Assembly: GCA_034520725.1 (NCBI GenBank)
Contig: JAXHNH010000024.1
Coordinates: 124,001 to 188,000, forward strand
Reading direction: 5' to 3'
Source of the DNA: Gracilimonas sp034520725
GTDB taxonomy: Bacteria; Bacteroidota; Rhodothermia; Balneolales; Balneolaceae
Length of the DNA stretch: 64,000 nucleotides
The position numbers and the translations under genes are program-made. The stretch's first letter is position 1. Each line of letters begins with the position of its first letter. This document shows, one piece after another, positions 1 to 10,626 of the stretch. The notes beneath the pieces are model-generated. The model was not told the origin of the DNA. It worked only from the letters and a program-made list of their open reading frames with translations, and searched no databases.

Positions 1-522
1 ATCAGCTTGAATACATCATCGGTAAAGAGGACTTCCGAAATGGAATGCTGAAGTATCATGAAACCTGGAAATTGAAGCACCCAACCGCTCTCGATTTCAT
101 TAACATTATGGAACAGGAATCCGGATTGATCCTGGACTGGTACTACGAATATTTCGTTCAGACCACCAAGACCATTGATTACGGAATTGAATCGTGTTGG
201 TGGGCAAACCGAAATAAGACCGTGAGCCAGATTTGAGCGTAATGCCCATGCCACCTGGATATCGTTGTGGAATATACAAGACGGAGAGCAACGAACTATT
301 CTACATGCCCTTGCGTATGATGCGTGGTGAAAAACCCGGCTGAAAACAGATATGAAGCGAACCGTGCTCAGAGACTGGACCTGGGTTGAACCGACCTACA
401 ACCTCGTTATCAATAAACCGGCTTCACAGATCAAAAGCATTACGATCGATCCAAGTCAGCGTCTGGCCGATATCAACAAAGAGAATAATTCTTTTGATGT
501 CGCTTCAATGTTGAACGAATAA
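1..522 (+). CDS. M1-family metallopeptidase, C-terminal fragment (frameshifted)
   Basis: The window opens inside this gene, so the zinc-binding HExxH region is missing. The visible part resembles the C-terminal region of Bacteroidota-type M1 aminopeptidases: a KHPTALDFINIME stretch, then LDWYYEYFVQTTKTIDYGIES, a segment reading LFYMPLRMMRGEKP in another frame, and a final frame (352-522) with RTVLRDWTWVEPTYN and a closing IDPSQRLADI motif. At least two or three frame changes fall between about 190 and 355, while protein similarity continues through them, which suggests base-call errors rather than decay. It is followed at once by a strong terminator. Family assignment is by recognition of the conserved tail only. 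Confidence 0.6.
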
Positions 523-547
523 TTCCTTATTTTTAGTTATATCAGGA

Positions 548-577
548 GGCGTTGCAATTTGCAACGCCTTTTTTATT
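548..577 (+). terminator. Rho-independent terminator after the M1 peptidase
   Basis: A perfect inverted repeat GGCGTTGCAA / TTGCAACGCC (548-557 and 559-568) is followed directly by six Ts. It lies 26 bases after the upstream stop codon. Confidence 0.9.
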
Positions 578-641
578 GGAACTGAATTTTTAAAATCTCA
601 CTTTTGCTAAGCAAAGATCACGCTTAAACTCATATTATACA

Positions 642-1797
642 ATGTCACAAAAAGATTACGCTAAATTAGCTCTTGAAGCTCACCAGAAATATAAAGGCAA
701 GATCTCCATTGAGCCGAAAATGCCACTCGAATCCAAAGACGACCTGAGTATCGCCTATACTCCCGGTGTGGCAAAACCTTGTCAGGAGATCGCAGAAGAC
801 AAAGAGAAATGCTTATAGATACACCACAAAAGGAAATATGGTGGCCGTAGTCAGCGACGGTTCCGCTGTATTGGGCCTGGGAAATATCGGCCCTGAAGCT
901 TCTCTTCCCGTAATGGAAGGGAAATCTGTTCTATTCAAAAAATTTGCCGATGTAGATGCTTTCCCAATTGTTCTTGATACTCAGGATACGGATGAGATTG
1001 TACAAACCGTTAAGAACATTGCACCGGGATTTGGCGGCATCAACCTGGAAGATATCTCTGCACCCCGCTGCTTTGAAATTGAAAAACGATTAAAAAAGGA
1101 ACTCGATATTCCGGTGTTTCACGATGATCAGCATGGAACCGCTATTGTGACGCTGGCTGGAATGTACAATGCCATGGAACTGACTCACAAAGAGATGAAC
1201 GAGCTTCAGGTTGTTGTAAATGGAGCCGGTGCTGCCGGTGTGGCCATCGTTAAATTGCTATTTGCCGCCGGCGTTAAAGATGTCATCATGTGCGACAGCC
1301 AGGGTATCATCTACAAAGGCCGAAGCAGCCTTAACGATACCAAAAAGGAAATGGCTGAGATCACCAACAAACAGGGTCGGAAAGGCTCTCTTGCTGATGC
1401 AGTAAAAGACATGGATGTATTCATTGGCGTTTCGGTGCCAAATGTACTTTCCAAGGATATGGTGAAGAGTATGAACAAGGATCCAATGATCTTTGCCATG
1501 TCGAATCCCGATCCTGAGATCCTTCCTGAAGATGCCAAAGATGCAGGTGCTGCCGTGGTTGCAACCGGCCGATCTGATTTTCCTAATCAGATCAATAACG
1601 TACTTGCCTTTCCGGGACTGTTTCGTGGCGCTCTCGATGCTCGCATCACGCGATTGACCACAAAAATGTTCATCACCGCTGCTAAAGCTATAGCCGATTG
1701 CGTGGAAGATGTCACTCCTGAAAAGATCATTCCAAGCCCTTTTGATGAGCGAGTCCCACAGCGTGTGGCAGATGCTATCAAAGAAAGTGCCGAATAA
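642..1797 (+). CDS. maeB: NADP-dependent malic enzyme, short form (frameshift near 812)
   Basis: Oxidative decarboxylation of malate to pyruvate in the cytosol, feeding NADPH and pyruvate pools. The ATG at 642 begins MSQKDYAKLALEAHQKYKGK, and the IAYTPGVAKPC motif of malic enzymes follows. The frame then stops after DKEKCL; one extra base near 812 restores AYRYTTKGNMVAVVSDGSAVLGLGN and the rest of the protein to 1797. Other family marks are the FADVDAFPIVLDTQD segment, HDDQHGTA, the Rossmann stretch VVNGAGAAGVA and the late AMSNPDPE motif. The joined length of about 385 residues fits the short malic enzymes without a phosphotransacetylase-like C-terminal domain. The single-base break in an otherwise perfect protein is probably a sequence error. 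The phosphoenolpyruvate carboxylase at 41.6 kb works on the same C3/C4 node. Confidence 0.9.
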
Positions 1798-1809
1798 ATT
1801 ATTCATACC

Positions 1810-1861
1810 TCAGGCGGAGATGCGGTTTTCGATATTTTTTACAAAAAGCATCTCCGCCTGA
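1810..1861. terminator. 14-bp stem-loop downstream of maeB
   Basis: TCAGGCGGAGATGC (1810-1823) and GCATCTCCGCCTGA (1848-1861) are perfectly complementary. The 24-base loop holds a run of six Ts. No T-run follows the right arm, so it may be a transcript-stabilising or processing hairpin rather than a classical terminator. Confidence 0.55.
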
Positions 1862-1917
1862 TACTCAAAATCTTTACTTTCCCTGACTTCTATCAACGAT
1901 CAAATATCAGGAAAGTA

Positions 1918-4140
1918 ATGAGGTCCATATATTTATCCGCCTGTGTGGTTCTGCTCACAGCATATTCAACGAATGCATTTGGGCAAATAAAGCCACCTGT
2001 TCCGGCTCCAACCGATTTCGAAGTCACCGCCGTTTTCACGGATAACCCGCCTTATGTTGATGGGGACTTAAGTGACGAGGTATGGCAGGATATTCAGCCC
2101 ATCACAAACCTGACCCAAGTGTGGCCTAACGATGGAGCCGAAGCTACTGAAGACACTGAAGTCCGAATAGCCTACGACCGCGACCACCTCTACTTCGCTT
2201 TCCGATTCTATGATGAAAATCCGGAATTGATCCGGGCCAAGAACCTGGAACGAGGCGGACGTAACAACCGGGATGATCACGCCTATATTGGCATAGACAC
2301 CTATCGTGACGGACGTAATGCCTATTTGTTCGAAATGAATGCACTAGGAACTCAGGATGATGCCCTGATAACCGACGAGAAGATCAGTTATGAAAGCTTT
2401 TCCTGGGATGCGGTCTTTATCAGTGAAACTAAGATCGATGATAAGGGCTGGACGCTTGAGGTTTCCATCCCTTTTCGTCAGTTACGTTTCCCTGAGGGTG
2501 AAGAACTCGAATTTGGTTTGATGGTTTCCCGTATGATAAACCGAAAAAATGAACGGGTTCTCTGGCCGGCAATCGGGATGGAGTATGGTGGAAGTTTTGG
2601 CGTTTTGGCAGCAGCTTCTCAGTACGGTACCCTGAAAGGGATCAAGAATATCCGTCGCGGAAATAATATAGAGCTAAAACCTTATGTGATCTCAGGCGTT
2701 CAGGAAGTACGACCTGACCTCCAAAATGAGGCAACCGTTACCGATTATACTTACGATATTGGCGGTGACATGAAATGGGGAATCACTTCCAACCTGACTT
2801 TGGATATGACTGTAAATACGGATTTCGCACAGGTGGAGTCAGATAATGTACAGTTGAACCTTTCACGTTTCAGCCTCTTCTTCCCGGAAAAAAGGGAATT
2901 CTTCCTGGAAAGGGCCGGCTTGTTTGACCACGGAAACAGTCGCTCGACCCAGACCTTTTTCTCAAGACGCATTGGACTAACTGATCAGATCCTGACCGGA
3001 GCCCGCATGGTCGGGCAGGTTGGACGATTTTCTATCGGTGCCATGAATATTGAAACAGGTGATAAACTCAAACAAGCTTTTGGCAGCCAATCCATCAATA
3101 ATTCAGTAGCCAGAATTCGAACGGATATTTTCCCCCGAGCCACTGTCGGCAGTATCATCACTAATGTTGAGCAGGTGGATGGCTATAATCGTGCCCTTGG
3201 CTTTGATACAAAATACCGTTTTTGGACCTCCAGTGAGTTCAATGCCTGGTACACCAAAGTTTGGGATGACACCGATCTGTTGAATGATCAGGCGGGACAT
3301 ACCAGCCTTCAGCTTCAGAATGATACTTATGAAATCGGCGGTTCTTACACCACCGTAGGAAAAAATTATGCCCCGGCTCTTGGCTTTGTTAGAAGACTTG
3401 ATATGAGAGAATACTCCGGTAATCTCGGATACAATCCCACAGTTGATATTGCAGCTATTCCGGGTATTCGCCGGTTTAACATTGGAACTGACTATGATTA
3501 TATAGAAGGACAGGATGGCGTTAAGCAATCAGCGTACTGGTCAGGCAGGATAAGAGCCGAATTCAGCAGAAATCAAAATATCACACTTTCTGCTAACCGT
3601 GAATTTGAACGATTAACTGCTCCTTTCTCCATTCGTCCTGATGCAATTATTCCTGCCGGCGATTATACCTTTGACAGAGTGGGATTAAGTGTCACCACCG
3701 ACGAAAGTCAGCGCGTGTTTGGGTCGGCCTTATTTGGTATTGGCGAATTTTATAATGGAAACCGAATGGGATTCGGTGGAAGTATTGGATATCGACAGTC
3801 AAAGCATTTACACGTTGAAGCTAAATTTGATCACAGCATCATAGACCTGCCTATTGCAAACGGAGAATTCGAAGCCACTACAATTTCGACTTCCATACTG
3901 GGAGCCCTGAGCCGCAAGCTGTTTGCCAAAGCATTGATACAGTACGATAACTTCTCACGGGATCTTCAGGCTAACCTCAGGATAAACTGGATCCATACAC
4001 CGGGCAGCGACCTGTTCTTTGTATTCAACACCTCCTACCACCTTACGGAGGATAACGAGAATTTATTCGATCCACGCCGGGATATGATCATGAACAGTCA
4101 GGCCGCCGTTGCCAAGGTTACCTATTTGATCATGTTTTAA
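1918..4140 (+). CDS. DUF5916 family outer-membrane protein with CBM9-like N-terminal domain
   Basis: A 740-residue exported protein. Residues 1-23 form a signal peptide ending in NAFGQ. Residues ~35-230 resemble the carbohydrate-binding family 9 fold (DGDLSDEVWQDIQPI, then AYDRDHLYFAFRFYDENP), as usual in this family. The core has the DUF5916 signature RFSLFFPEKREFFLERAGLFD. The C-terminal half is rich in alternating hydrophobic and polar beta-strands and ends in an aromatic residue (YLIMF), as outer-membrane barrels do. It is a single gene between maeB and a repeat region. The substrate is unknown; members of the family are widespread in Bacteroidota and Balneolota. Function in surface polysaccharide handling is only an inference from the CBM9-like domain. 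Confidence 0.8.
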   Translation: MRSIYLSACVVLLTAYSTNAFGQIKPPVPAPTDFEVTAVFTDNPPYVDGDLSDEVWQDIQPITNLTQVWPNDGAEATEDTEVRIAYDRDHLYFAFRFYDENPELIRAKNLERGGRNNRDDHAYIGIDTYRDGRNAYLFEMNALGTQDDALITDEKISYESFSWDAVFISETKIDDKGWTLEVSIPFRQLRFPEGEELEFGLMVSRMINRKNERVLWPAIGMEYGGSFGVLAAASQYGTLKGIKNIRRGNNIELKPYVISGVQEVRPDLQNEATVTDYTYDIGGDMKWGITSNLTLDMTVNTDFAQVESDNVQLNLSRFSLFFPEKREFFLERAGLFDHGNSRSTQTFFSRRIGLTDQILTGARMVGQVGRFSIGAMNIETGDKLKQAFGSQSINNSVARIRTDIFPRATVGSIITNVEQVDGYNRALGFDTKYRFWTSSEFNAWYTKVWDDTDLLNDQAGHTSLQLQNDTYEIGGSYTTVGKNYAPALGFVRRLDMREYSGNLGYNPTVDIAAIPGIRRFNIGTDYDYIEGQDGVKQSAYWSGRIRAEFSRNQNITLSANREFERLTAPFSIRPDAIIPAGDYTFDRVGLSVTTDESQRVFGSALFGIGEFYNGNRMGFGGSIGYRQSKHLHVEAKFDHSIIDLPIANGEFEATTISTSILGALSRKLFAKALIQYDNFSRDLQANLRINWIHTPGSDLFFVFNTSYHLTEDNENLFDPRRDMIMNSQAAVAKVTYLIMF

Positions 4141-4144
4141 CCAG

Positions 4145-4311
4145 GCAACTCCATCATTTGGTCCCGCGGAAAAAGCATAACACAACTTCATTAATCCAGT
4201 TGGGAGTGGACCATAGGTTTTGTTGCCTAATCAACCACATCCATCACCCCGTCCATTGCTTGAATCTTATCTTATATACCTAGTTATACAGGACGAAATG
4301 ATGGATGATCT
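4145..4311 (+). repeat. Palindromic intergenic repeat, copy 1 (REP/BIME-like)
   Basis: Begins with AACTCCATCATTTGGTCCC and ends with GGACGAAATGATGGATG. These ends are inverted copies of one another, and the inside holds a CATCCATCACCCCGTCC block. This copy lacks the GACCGGGTGATGG block found in copies 2 and 3. It lies just downstream of the RAYT gene in the same orientation as copy 2. Confidence 0.85.
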
Positions 4312-4345
4312 ACTTTAATTTTAGGAATAATCTTTTGGTTATCAT

Positions 4346-4942
4346 TTAAAACAAATTTTGAATAACACCATCTGGTATGGTTTTATAAGATAATTCATAA
4401 AATTTCTCCTGATCACCTGGTAACTTGAATAAATCTTTCGCTAATTCTTGGCTACAAAGCTTACCTTCTCTCAAACCCGCATAATCTTTGAACGAAGAAA
4501 ACTCCCATTCTTCTAACTTTTTCTACCAAACCGGCTCTGATTGGATTTTGATGGATGTACAAAAAACAATAAATGCCATAGTTAAGATTTCACTCAGTGA
4601 TTTTGATTTCGTTCTCTTTCTTAAGAGCGATCCTGTCCTTCCTTTTCTTGTATTTAGAATTTGAGTATAAGAACTCAACAGTGAACCAATATTTCTATTT
4701 AAAGGATTGAGTTTCTTAGTATGGTCATTTTCTGAGTATTCAAATTCATAATCTTGTTTAATTTGAACTAAAAAATGGAAATGATTCGGCATAAGGCACC
4801 AAGCTAGAACATTACAATGCCATAAAAATGCCTTCCTGGTTTTGTTTAGAAAGAGCAAATAATCACTTCTATCATAGAAAACCTGGTCTCTGTTATTTCC
4901 CTGATTATAAATATGATATGTGTGCGCCGGTAAAAATTGCAT
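4346..4942 (-). CDS. REP-associated tyrosine transposase (RAYT, Y1/HUH family), two frameshifts
   Basis: Single-strand DNA transposase of the IS200-like Y1 superfamily, of the host-domesticated type that acts on REP palindromes. The N-terminus starts FLPAHTYHIYNQGNNRDQVF, typical of the family. The HUH metal motif is seen in CLMPNHFHFLVQ. The first frame ends at 4523, but YIHQNPIRAGLV and then LEEWEFSSFKDYAGL follow in shifted frames (breaks near 4585 and 4520), and the protein ends at the stop at 4346-4348. The joined length of about 197 residues is normal. The catalytic tyrosine is expected in the SSFKDY or upstream helix and was not assigned with certainty. The gene sits between two direct copies of a palindromic repeat, its likely substrate. 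Confidence 0.8.
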
Positions 4943-4979
4943 AGACTAAATTAAATCTATTTATCCAAAATCTGCAACC

Positions 4980-5157
4980 AAGTAACTCCATCATTTGGTC
5001 CCGAGAAAAAGCATAACACAACTTCATTAATCCAGTTGGGACCGGGTGATGGAGTGGACCATAGGTTTTGTTGCCTAATCAACCATATCCATCACCCCGT
5101 CCATTGCTCGAATCTTATTTTATGTGCCTAGTTATACAGGACGAAATGATGGATGGT
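4980..5157 (+). repeat. Palindromic intergenic repeat, copy 2
   Basis: Fullest copy next to the RAYT gene. It contains two hairpins: CTCCATCATTTGGTCCC with GGGACCGGGTGATGGAG, and CCATCACCCCGTCC with GGACGAAATGATGG. It lies upstream of the RAYT start codon. Confidence 0.85.
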
Positions 5158-5175
5158 TCGTTTCCCAAACAAAAA

Positions 5176-5212
5176 ACGGTCAGATGAGCTTAGAGCCATC
5201 AGACCGTTTTCA
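5176..5212. terminator. Terminator of the tricorn-type protease gene
   Basis: ACGGTCAGATG (5176-5186) pairs with CATCAGACCGT (5197-5207) with one mismatch. On the minus strand the hairpin is followed by six Ts, which fits termination of the leftward gene ending at 5278. A T-run also follows on the plus strand, so it may work in both directions. Confidence 0.8.
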
Positions 5213-5277
5213 ATATGAAACTTTAGGTGCTCGATCTGACGGATTACCCGTCTGATCAATGATCTTGGATTCTTGAC

Positions 5278-8200
5278 TTACTCCCCACCTCGATCGGGCC
5301 GTTTCCAGCGGATCGGATCTTCAGGGGTTGGGATGATCGGATCCTCATAATTTTGGAGCAGGCGAAGGGCTTCTTCTACCGCAGCTTCAAGCTGAGGATC
5401 ATGCCCATCGATCACATTTTTTGGTGTCTGCATTACCTCGATATCAGGAGCAATACCTTCACCTTCAACATCCCATTCACCATCCAGATTATAAAAACCA
5501 CCGCGAGGAGCTACAAAATAACCGCCGTCCACAAATGGTGGTGTATCCCAGGTACCAACCAAACCACCCCAGGTTTTAGCACCAACCAGCGGACCGATCT
5601 CCATCTTCCGGAACAGGAATGGAAGCAGGTCACCGCCTGATCCGGCACGTTCGTTTATGATCATCACCTTAGGTCCCCAAATACCGGCACCCGGTGTTGT
5701 AAACGGCTTCCGGTCTGCAGCTTTACTATTAAAAAATCCGTGCAGTTCGCGTGCCATGATATCCACCATGTAATCGGCTGCTGAACCTCCGCCATTGTTT
5801 CGCTCATCAATTATGGCACCTTTCTTATGCTGTTGGGAAAAGTAATAGCGGTTGAAGTAAGTGTAACCACCCTGTCCGGTATTTGGCACCCAGACATAGG
5901 CCAACTGCCCATCAGACATCTCATCAACTTTTCTGCGGTTTCCTTCCACCCAATCCCGGGTTCTCAAGCCATACTCATTTGCGATAGGAACTACGGTTAC
6001 TAAACGAGCACCTTCTGTTTGACGACGGTCATTGACCAGCAGTTTGATCTGCCGCCCAACGGTTCCTTCAAAATACGTGTAGAAATTTTCGGAGGTATCC
6101 AGTGATTCACCGTTTACTTCCAGAATATAGTCACCTTCATTCACATCAATTCCGGGACCTGATAGTGGCGCCGTAAGATCAGGATTCCAGCTTTCTCCTG
6201 TGTAGATCTTATCAATTCGATAGGCTCCATTCTGAATTGAAATATCAGCTCCCAGCAATCCGGCTTGTACGTTTTCAAGATCAGGAAAATCTCCCCCGCC
6301 AACGTAAGAGTGACCAACTGCCACCTCACCACTCATGATATCAAGCACATAGTTCAGATCAGAACGGTGTTTTGCATGATCGACCCATGGGGCGTACCAG
6401 TCATATACCTCATTCCACGGAGCACCGTGCATGTTATCCACGTACAAGAAGTCGCGCATAAACCGCCAGCCATCTCTGAATATCTGATGGAATTCCTCCT
6501 GCGGATCCACCTTGATGTTAATGCCCGAAATATCCAGATCTTCCGGTCCCGGATTCTTTCTCACCTGTTTCTGTCGCAACAATAGCCCAGGTTCCGCCGC
6601 TTCTGAACAACAGATTCTTTCTATCCTGAGAAACCACACCTTCATTGAAGTTTTTAATGAACAGGCTGCCTTCACGTTTGGCAAGGTCATATTTATGAAG
6701 GCGGGTTCCCTCATTCGGAACGGACTCCGTATAAAACACATCGCCAGCCGGACCGGGCATTAAACCGGTGTAATTTCGCTCGGGTATGTCCACTGCCAGA
6801 GTGCGCTCGGCAATGTTTTCGAGGCTTATAGTTACCGTTACGGCTTCATCCTTTTCCTCTCCGTTCTCTTCCTCTTTTTCAGCTGCTTCTTCATCATCAC
6901 TTTTTGGAAGTAAAGGAGAAGGTTCATCGTCAGATAGAACGATCATATATAATGCTCGCGTAACCGGCATGTTATAGGAGCTCATGTCCAGCCAGCCGGT
7001 GTTCAATCCATAATCGGTGCTTGCAAGAAAGTAGAGATACTTTCCGTCCTCGCTCCAAACCGGCGTGATGGCATCCGACATCCCATCTGTTAGCTGATGG
7101 GTTTCACCTGTTTCGATGTTATGAACCTGAACTGTTTTAAATTGATTCTCCTGCAGTTTCACATAAGTGATCCACTTACTGTCAGGGGACCACACCGGAT
7201 TCATAGTCCTGTTAGGATGTGCATATCCATCGGTGTCTACTTTTTTAGCTTCGCCACTTTCTATATTCACATACCACAGATTATAGTCGGTATCTGTATA
7301 AGCAATGTATTTGCCATCCGGTGACCAATCTGGCTTGAAATAATAGGTTGGGTTTGGAAGCTCGATCATTCTCGGTTCCTCAAGTCCATACTGATCAGTG
7401 ATCATAAGCGTATATTCTCCACTTTGATCTGAAAACCAGGCAACCTTTTCACCATCGGGTGACCATATAGGATATCGCTCTGCACTGGCAGATGATTCGC
7501 TAAGCCTTCTCCATGTTCCATTTTCTTTAGGAACCGTCACGACCTCACCCCTAAATTCAAAGATGGCACGTTTTCCGGTAGGTGATATAGAAGCGTTATT
7601 CAGGTCGTTGGCATCAGGTGATTCCCATCGTGGCCGACTCCAGCTCATATCACCGGATACCTGAATTTCAAGCTGCTCTGTATTTCCGTTTGCAGGATCC
7701 AGCAGATAGAGATATCCGCCTTGTTCGTAAACGATCATTCCATCACCGGCATCCAGGCTTTTCACATCAAAGTCAGCATGGAAGGTCCATTGTTTTTCAT
7801 CGCCTGTTTCAGGATCGTATGACCAGATGTTGTTGGCATAATCCCGCTCGGAAAGATAGAATACATTTCCATCGTGCCACACCGGATCGGTATGTCTTTC
7901 ATTGTCAGGTCGTGGTGTTTGGATCAGATCAAAAGTCTCAAGGTCAACGATCCAAATTGGTTGAGCCTGTCCCCCGCGATAATTTCTCCACTCCGGATCC
8001 CAGAATGTAATCGGGTTATAGGCCAGATATTTTCCATTGGGCGACATTTCACCTGTAGCGGCACGGGGAACCGGAAGCACTTCTGCATTGCCGCCATTCA
8101 TGTCAATTTTCCAGATCCTGTTAAGTTGCGTTGGATGTCCATCCCTGCCCGATCTGAATAGCACCTCACCCTCCGGTGTCCAGCCGGTAACTTCATCAGC

Positions 8201-8527
8201 TCCGGGATGCCAGGTCAGTCGCTTGGGTGAACCACCCTCAGATGGGATCACATACACATCCGAATTGCCTTCATATTGACCTGTAAAAGCGATCATGCTG
8301 CCATCCGGCGAGAAATGAGGATTGTTTTCTCCTCCGATATTGCTCGTCAGCCGAATGGCTTTCCCGCCTTCAGTACTGACTTTCCAAAGATCGTTAGCGT
8401 GAACAAACACGATCCCATTATCAGAAATTGTAGGTTCCCTGAGTAACTGAGTTCCCTGTGCAAAAGAACTAGTATGACCAAAAATGAGTGCAAGAGTAAG
8501 TACCAGAAAAGTGATGCGTTGCTTCAT
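5278..8527 (-). CDS. Tricorn-type secreted S41 protease (frameshift near 6555)
   Basis: A large exported peptidase of about 1083 residues. The chosen ATG at 8527 gives a clean signal peptide (MKQRITFLVLTLALIFGHTSSFAQ). The first ~640 residues are WD/PD40-type beta-propeller repeats (many ISPTGK, WSPDGEKVAW, WSPDGKYIAY motifs). An acidic linker of Glu and Asp is followed by the catalytic half: a tricorn core, a PDZ-like region (GDYILEVNGESLD) and an S41 domain. The S41 part has IDERNNGGGSAADY and INERAGSGGDLLPF with the likely nucleophile serine, and GHSYVGGGDF may hold the catalytic His. The frame changes near 6555 in TETGEK/NPGPEDL without loss of similarity. Unlike archaeal tricorn it is secreted, as is usual in this phylum. 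It probably digests peptides in the periplasm or outside the cell. Confidence 0.85.
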
Positions 8528-8625
8528 AAATATCCCATGATTTGTTAATAACCACCCTGAATATAAACAATACACATTGAGAAGAAAGCCAGGGTAGCTA
8601 TGAATGCACCGTAGAATTTAAAATT

Positions 8626-8811
8626 AACTCCATCATTCGGTTCCCGTGAAACAGGCTGACGTAACCTATCAAATCCTAATCGGAACCGGGTGATGGAGTG
8701 GGCTGAAAGGTTTTTTGTTGCCTGATCCACCACATCCATCACCCCGTCCTTTTCCCAATATTAAGCTTCATATGCCTCAGTCATGACGGAACGAAATGAT
8801 GGATGGCTCCT
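8626..8811 (+). repeat. Palindromic intergenic repeat, copy 3
   Basis: A diverged copy of the repeats flanking the RAYT gene: starts AACTCCATCATTCGGTTCCC, has GGAACCGGGTGATGGAG and CCATCACCCCGTCC inside, and ends GAACGAAATGATGGATGG. It fills the gap between the tricorn and rlmG genes. Confidence 0.8.
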
Positions 8812-8827
8812 TGTACAAATAAATTTT

Positions 8828-9945
8828 TCAGAAAATACATTCGTAAACGATAAACTTATCATTCTGTGCCATTACACGTTCACCTTAAAGATCTTCTCGA
8901 GGTGCGTTTTATAGTTCAGGTGCTGATTGGCCACACAAACTAATCTTCCTGTCTCTTTTAACTTTTCTGCCACTTCATTAAACAGACGAATGGTCACCTC
9001 AATATTCGTCTCAAACCCAAAATGAAATGGAGGATTTGTCACAACAAGGTCAAGACTTTTATCAAGAATATCATCAAGACGATCATTCCAGAAATAATGC
9101 ACACCGGGACCATCAATATTTAGTTTTGCAGATTCGATCGCAAGGAAGGAATCATCTGTGAGAAATATCTCTGCTTCAGGCTTTTGAAGCTGTACTGCCA
9201 TTGCAAGTACCCCATTACCACAGGCAAGATCCAGTACTTTATTTTCTGACTCTTTGACCTGAATATGATCAATCAGAAACTGAGTAGCATAATCGATATG
9301 ATCAGATGAAAATACCCCGTAATTCTGTTCAATTATATTTTCTGTTTTACCACCAAAATCATAATCCAATCGGTGAACAAGAGATTTACTGACTGACTCT
9401 TTCTTACCTTTTAATACCAATACCCGTGACTTTTTACGCGCCAGGCTCTGCTCAACATTCTCAAAATAGGTTTCAGCGATGCTTAGTATTTGAGGAGTAA
9501 AATACTTCGTCATAAATCCGCAAAGCACGGTACCATCATCCGCTAAATTTGCATGGAGCTGGTGAAGATATAGCTCAAAAAGGTCCATCGACTTTGGAAT
9601 ATTAAGCAACACCCTATCATAGTTATGCTTTGGCTGATCCAAAGGTTTTGAGAATTTGAATTGCTTTGGATCCAACCCATTAGCTTCCAGATTTTGGATT
9701 ATGCATCGCTGCTGACTCTTTCTCTCAAGGATGACGGTCGGCTCATGTCGATTCAATATACAGCTCAAAAAACCGAAGCGGTCGTTATAAACCCCTAAAT
9801 GGGTCGTTTCAGAGATCGTATCATCTTCAAACAGCTTATCTATCAGGTATTCATCAGCTGCACTCCAGGCCCGCAATGAACGATTGGTTGTTTCGGGGTA
9901 TCGTGAAAAGGAATAGGTATTATCCTTAAAATTGAATGTATCCAC
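8828..9945 (-). CDS. rlmG: 23S rRNA guanine-N2 methyltransferase RlmG-like (frameshift near 8887)
   Basis: SAM-dependent methyltransferase; RlmG makes m2G1835 in 23S rRNA. The N-terminal pseudo-domain has the RlmG-like RYPETTNRSLRAWSAADEYL. The C-terminal Rossmann domain carries VLDLACGNGVLAM (SAM motif I) and the catalytic VTNPPFHFG. The first frame stops at 8872 after EKIFKVNV, but the next frame continues GERVMAQNDKFIVYECIF to a stop at 8828-8830, which matches the usual RlmG tail. The true protein is therefore about 372 residues, near the E. coli length. It is the last gene of a leftward group, 11 bases after the gene at 9957. RsmC is the closest alternative, but the N-terminus favours RlmG. 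Confidence 0.8.
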
Positions 9946-9956
9946 AGAGTAGTTCC

Positions 9957-10523
9957 TTAGAATAAGCTGGTTTGCTCTTTATCTTCTTTTTGTGCCTGCT
10001 CAATCTGAGGTTCGTCAGAAGGTGTGAAAGTTGTAAGCATTTCCGGCATAAAGCGTTTTTCGTAGATGCGCCGGGCTAAACCATGCAGGGCTTTTTCTCC
10101 TCTTGGAGTGATCCGAAGAAAACCGGAATCATCTTCATCCAGAAAGCCAAAGGAACGCAGATCGTTGACAATGAGATAGGCTAATTTTTCGGTCACCCCG
10201 GCATTTTTCTCAACATATTCTCTGTGAGGCGGTTCTTCTTCACTTATATAAACCGACCCTAACACATTTAGCTCAATATCAGTCAGTGGAAAGCCTTCAC
10301 AACCTTTAGTCAGCAACTCATCCCATGTGCTTTGTGAGTAATATAATCCAAACCACCACTTTGCCTCTCTTAACAAATGGCCGGTTGAAGCACAGGCAAA
10401 AGGCTGACCGGGCTGTGCCTTTCTCGGTTCACCCCGGCTGCGATACATATTCACCATCGTTGCCAGATCCAGTTCGTGGATATTGGGTGGATACTTGAAA
10501 TAAAAATCGCTGCGTTTTTGCAT
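9957..10523 (-). CDS. Conserved hypothetical protein, 188 aa
   Basis: Not recognised. The product is soluble, with no signal peptide or membrane segment. The middle part is rich in Trp, Tyr and Glu, and residues ~100-165 (EKLAYLIVNDLRSFGFL, then GFLRITPRGEKALHGLARR) look like a winged-helix domain, with a recognition helix and a beta-wing ending in PRGEKAL. The C-terminus is polar (EDKEQTSLF). It lies between topA and rlmG on the same strand, 11 bases from rlmG and 103 bases from topA, so it is probably co-transcribed with them. A nucleic-acid-related role is only suggested by these neighbours. Confidence 0.6.
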   Translation of the reverse strand: MQKRSDFYFKYPPNIHELDLATMVNMYRSRGEPRKAQPGQPFACASTGHLLREAKWWFGLYYSQSTWDELLTKGCEGFPLTDIELNVLGSVYISEEEPPHREYVEKNAGVTEKLAYLIVNDLRSFGFLDEDDSGFLRITPRGEKALHGLARRIYEKRFMPEMLTTFTPSDEPQIEQAQKEDKEQTSLF

Positions 10524-10626
10524 GAGATACTTAAGCTGTCTTTATGTTATTGACAGTAATGAATATAAATCTACAAAAAAAATTATAAAGCCACCGACCA
10601 GCGAAATCGGTTCACTCCAGAACGAG

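Noticed and set aside
1258..1806. 182-codon minus-strand frame inside maeB
   Set aside because: Antisense to a conserved gene; it has no recognisable domain or ribosome-binding site.
8545..8742. 65-codon minus-strand frame between the tricorn and rlmG genes
   Set aside because: It lies almost wholly inside copy 3 of the RAYT-associated repeat and has no protein features.
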